From Epiperipatus broadwayi (taxonomy: Eukaryota; Onychophora; Udeonychophora; Euonychophora; Peripatidae), in the NCBI GenBank assembly GCA_028023455.1, contig JAQFVV010012489.1, forward strand, positions 1,644,381 to 1,708,380: a DNA stretch of 64,000 nucleotides, given 5' to 3'. Position 1 is the stretch's first letter; every line of letters begins with the position of its first letter. A program made the translations under genes and the position numbers. The notes below the pieces were generated by a model. The model did not search any database. It was not told the origin of the DNA and saw only the letters and a program-made list of their open reading frames with translations. Below are positions 62,424 through 64,000 of the stretch, in pieces.

Positions 62424-62494
62424 GCGTTGGTGGCCTAGTGGTTAGCATAGCTGCCTTCCAAGCAGCTGGCTCGGGTTTGGTTCCTGGTCAATGT
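62424..62494 (+). tRNA. tRNA-Gly(TCC)-like gene, probably a pseudogene or SINE head
   Basis: The 71-nt sequence folds as a tRNA. The acceptor is GCGTTGG against TCAATGT, with three G-T wobbles. The D-arm is GCCTAGTGGTTAGCATAG. A perfect five-pair anticodon stem (GCTGC/GCAGC) closes loop CTTCCAA with anticodon TCC at 62457-62459. The T-arm is TCGGG-TTTGGTT-CCTGG. It matches animal tRNA-Gly(UCC) closely. Against function: the T-loop has lost the invariant C56 (TTT instead of TTC), pairing at both ends of the acceptor is weak, and no pol III T-run follows promptly. It may also be the head of a SINE. Confidence 0.65.
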
Positions 62495-63165
62495 ATTTGA
62501 CATAGAAAAAAATTACTCACAGACCATGGATAGTGAGAATTTAAACAGATTTCTATCTTTAATGTACCCTGTAAACTATGAATAGATAAATATTTATTTA
62601 ATAACCTAATAGAATGTCTATGAGACTATGCCAGAAACTGAGTTGGTTTTACATTTGCTATGATAAATCATGGGTCAATATTAATATCAAAATAAAACAC
62701 ATATATGCTTTTATAATGAAGCCAAAAATAATTCTACATTATCATTTGCCCTTTTAGAACATCAAAGAATATTTGATCATATTTTTGATTTTAAAAAACT
62801 AAATGTAGTTTACATGGGAGTTTAATGATGAAACAAAAAATAAAAGAAGCTCTGTTCATTATTAATGCATTCTCAATAAAGAAGACGAAATCTAGTAGTG
62901 TTTCAGTTGAATGAATTTTGGAACATACACAATAAAAATAGAAATACATACTTTCTACATATATTTAAGTCGAATTTTTGAAAGGATGTTCAACACCTAA
63001 AGTGCATTAAGATTATATATTTAATAATGTTTATATTTTCCCCATAAAAGAAGCATTTTTAAAATTGGATTATTATTAATCAATTACAGTTGTTTAATTG
63101 TTGCTATGAACCAGTGCTGAAAAAAAAAATCTAAGAACTAATTAAAATCGAAAAAAATATTAAAA
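62495..63165. other. Unannotated AT-rich DNA
   Basis: No conserved body following the tRNA-like sequence is recognisable elsewhere in the window. Confidence 0.4.
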
Positions 63166-63235
63166 TTTATCTATCCTGGATTTGAACTCAGGATATAAAG
63201 CTCAATAGGAATAATGTATAATTATTGGATCAAAA
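63166..63235 (-). mobile_element. tRNA-like SINE or tRNA pseudogene fragment
   Basis: The minus strand carries CCTGAGTTCAAATCCAGGAT, a well-formed T-arm (CCTGA/TCCAGG) with B-box GTTCAAATCC. It is preceded by CATTATTCCTATTGAGCTTT, which fits an anticodon arm. The D-arm and A-box are weak. An A/T-rich tail follows. The source tRNA cannot be named. Confidence 0.5.
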
Positions 63236-63367
63236 TGCCCTTTCTTTGCCACAGATGTTAACTATTTGCTTGGTAAAAGATTGGAATCCAGTTAAAATAT
63301 AGATTAATCTTCTTTAGAAAAATAATACTGGATATGAATAAATTGTAGCCTTTACTTCTTTTTAAAG

Positions 63368-63595
63368 CCAATAAACATCACACAATCACCATTTCTTATG
63401 CTTGCTTATAACTGTTATTAAAACAGGCTAAACTCTCTAAACATATTGCCCTTCAATGCAAGCCAGAGTAATCAATGGATTCCAGAAGGCTTGTGCATAA
63501 AATCCCTATCTAGTGCCTACTCGTCCAATATCCCAGACTAGTTTCTGGCTTGTGGCCTTCGTGAGAGCACTGCACCTAGATCTTAGGATCTAATG
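63368..63595 (-). mobile_element. Family M repeat, inverted copy
   Basis: Read on the minus strand, it contains the family landmarks in order: GAAGGCCACAAGCCAGAAAC, TAGTCTGGGATATTGG, GAGTAGGCACTAGATAGGGA, CATTGATTACTCTGGCTTGC and the outer AAGCATAAGAAATGGTGATT. It forms an inverted pair with 63745-63950. The pair extends beyond the core to GGTTGCATTAGATCCTAAGA. Confidence 0.82.
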
Positions 63596-63744
63596 CAACC
63601 CTCTATGGTTATTAAAGAACAAAAGACACCAAAATGTATAGGTACTGAACTGAGTTCAGACCTATATGACTATTAAAAATATTATAATGTTTTCAGTTTA
63701 AGACGTATAGTTTTGTAGTTAAGTAGAGATAAAAGGTGGCTGCT

Positions 63745-63950
63745 GGAGTTGCATTAGATTCTAAGATCAAGGTGCAGTGCTCTCAGATCAAAGACTTCTC
63801 ACTGATAAAGGCCTCAAGCCAGAAACTAGTCTGGAGATATTGGATGAGTAGGCACTAGATGGGGATTTTATTCATAAGCCTTGTGGCATCCATTGATTAC
63901 TCTGGCATGCACTGAGTGGCAATATATATATATAGAGTTTTACTTTTTTT
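63745..63950 (+). mobile_element. Family M repeat, direct copy (inverted pair with 63.4 kb)
   Basis: It carries AGTTGCATTAGATTCTAAGA, the CACTGATAAAGGCCTCAAGC then CAGAAAC motif, TATTGGATGAGTAGGCACTA and TCTGGCATGCACTGAGTGGC. It ends in a TA run and AGAGTTTTAC. It matches 17715-17924 closely. The spacer between the two copies (63596-63744) is unique in the window. Confidence 0.82.
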
Positions 63951-64000
63951 TTACATTATTAGTTATTTTTTATTGCTTTCAGTATTTACATATAAAAATT

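Overview
The window is eukaryotic and almost certainly animal nuclear DNA. By eye it is about three quarters A+T. It has no operon-like gene packing, many microsatellites, and a dense population of decayed retroelements and fold-back repeats. I found no intact protein-coding gene and no host gene I can name; open frames rarely pass 100 codons. The mix of RTE-type and jockey/CR1-like LINEs (one ending in an ATT-rich tail), tRNA-derived SINEs and large palindromic repeats suggests a repeat-rich invertebrate such as a mollusc or other lophotrochozoan. That placement is inference; nothing here fixes the species.

Layout. 0-5 kb: an AT microsatellite, three fold-back repeats (772-1059, 2708-2962, 4088-4800), a perfect 32-bp tandem duplication and a minus-strand LINE remnant (1690-2350). 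5-14.2 kb: AT-rich sequence in which I see only simple repeats. 14.2-18 kb: a 227-bp palindrome, a tRNA-derived SINE, and a minus-strand LINE (16.2-17.7 kb) interrupted by a SINE and abutted by a short element with a 14-bp target-site duplication. 18-28 kb: an RTE 3' fragment (21.1-21.5 kb) and several fold-backs. 28.4-33.7 kb: two long LINE carcasses on opposite strands, separated by a (CAA)/(TTA) microsatellite. 34.3-38.2 kb: four copies of one repeat, two of them forming a palindrome of about 1.1 kb and one bounded by a 19-bp direct repeat. 38.3-44 kb: a SINE, a third LINE (39.3-40.6 kb), a 0.5-kb fold-back and further SINEs. 44-54.4 kb: more SINEs, two direct repeats of about 515 bp separated by 1.34 kb, and small palindromes. 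55.6-57.1 kb: an RTE-type LINE. 57-64 kb: a long TA array, a fold-back whose loop holds a hammerhead-like motif, another RTE tail, a tRNA-Gly-like sequence and an inverted pair of a short repeat family.

Function. The window behaves as a graveyard of LINE-driven transposition. At least three LINE types supplied reverse transcriptase; the tRNA-derived SINEs probably used such enzymes, as their 9-14 bp target-site duplications suggest. Fold-back elements and internal rearrangements account for most of the remaining recognisable structure. All LINE copies carry stops or frameshifts, and two or three have also lost reverse-transcriptase catalytic-box residues, so none looks active.
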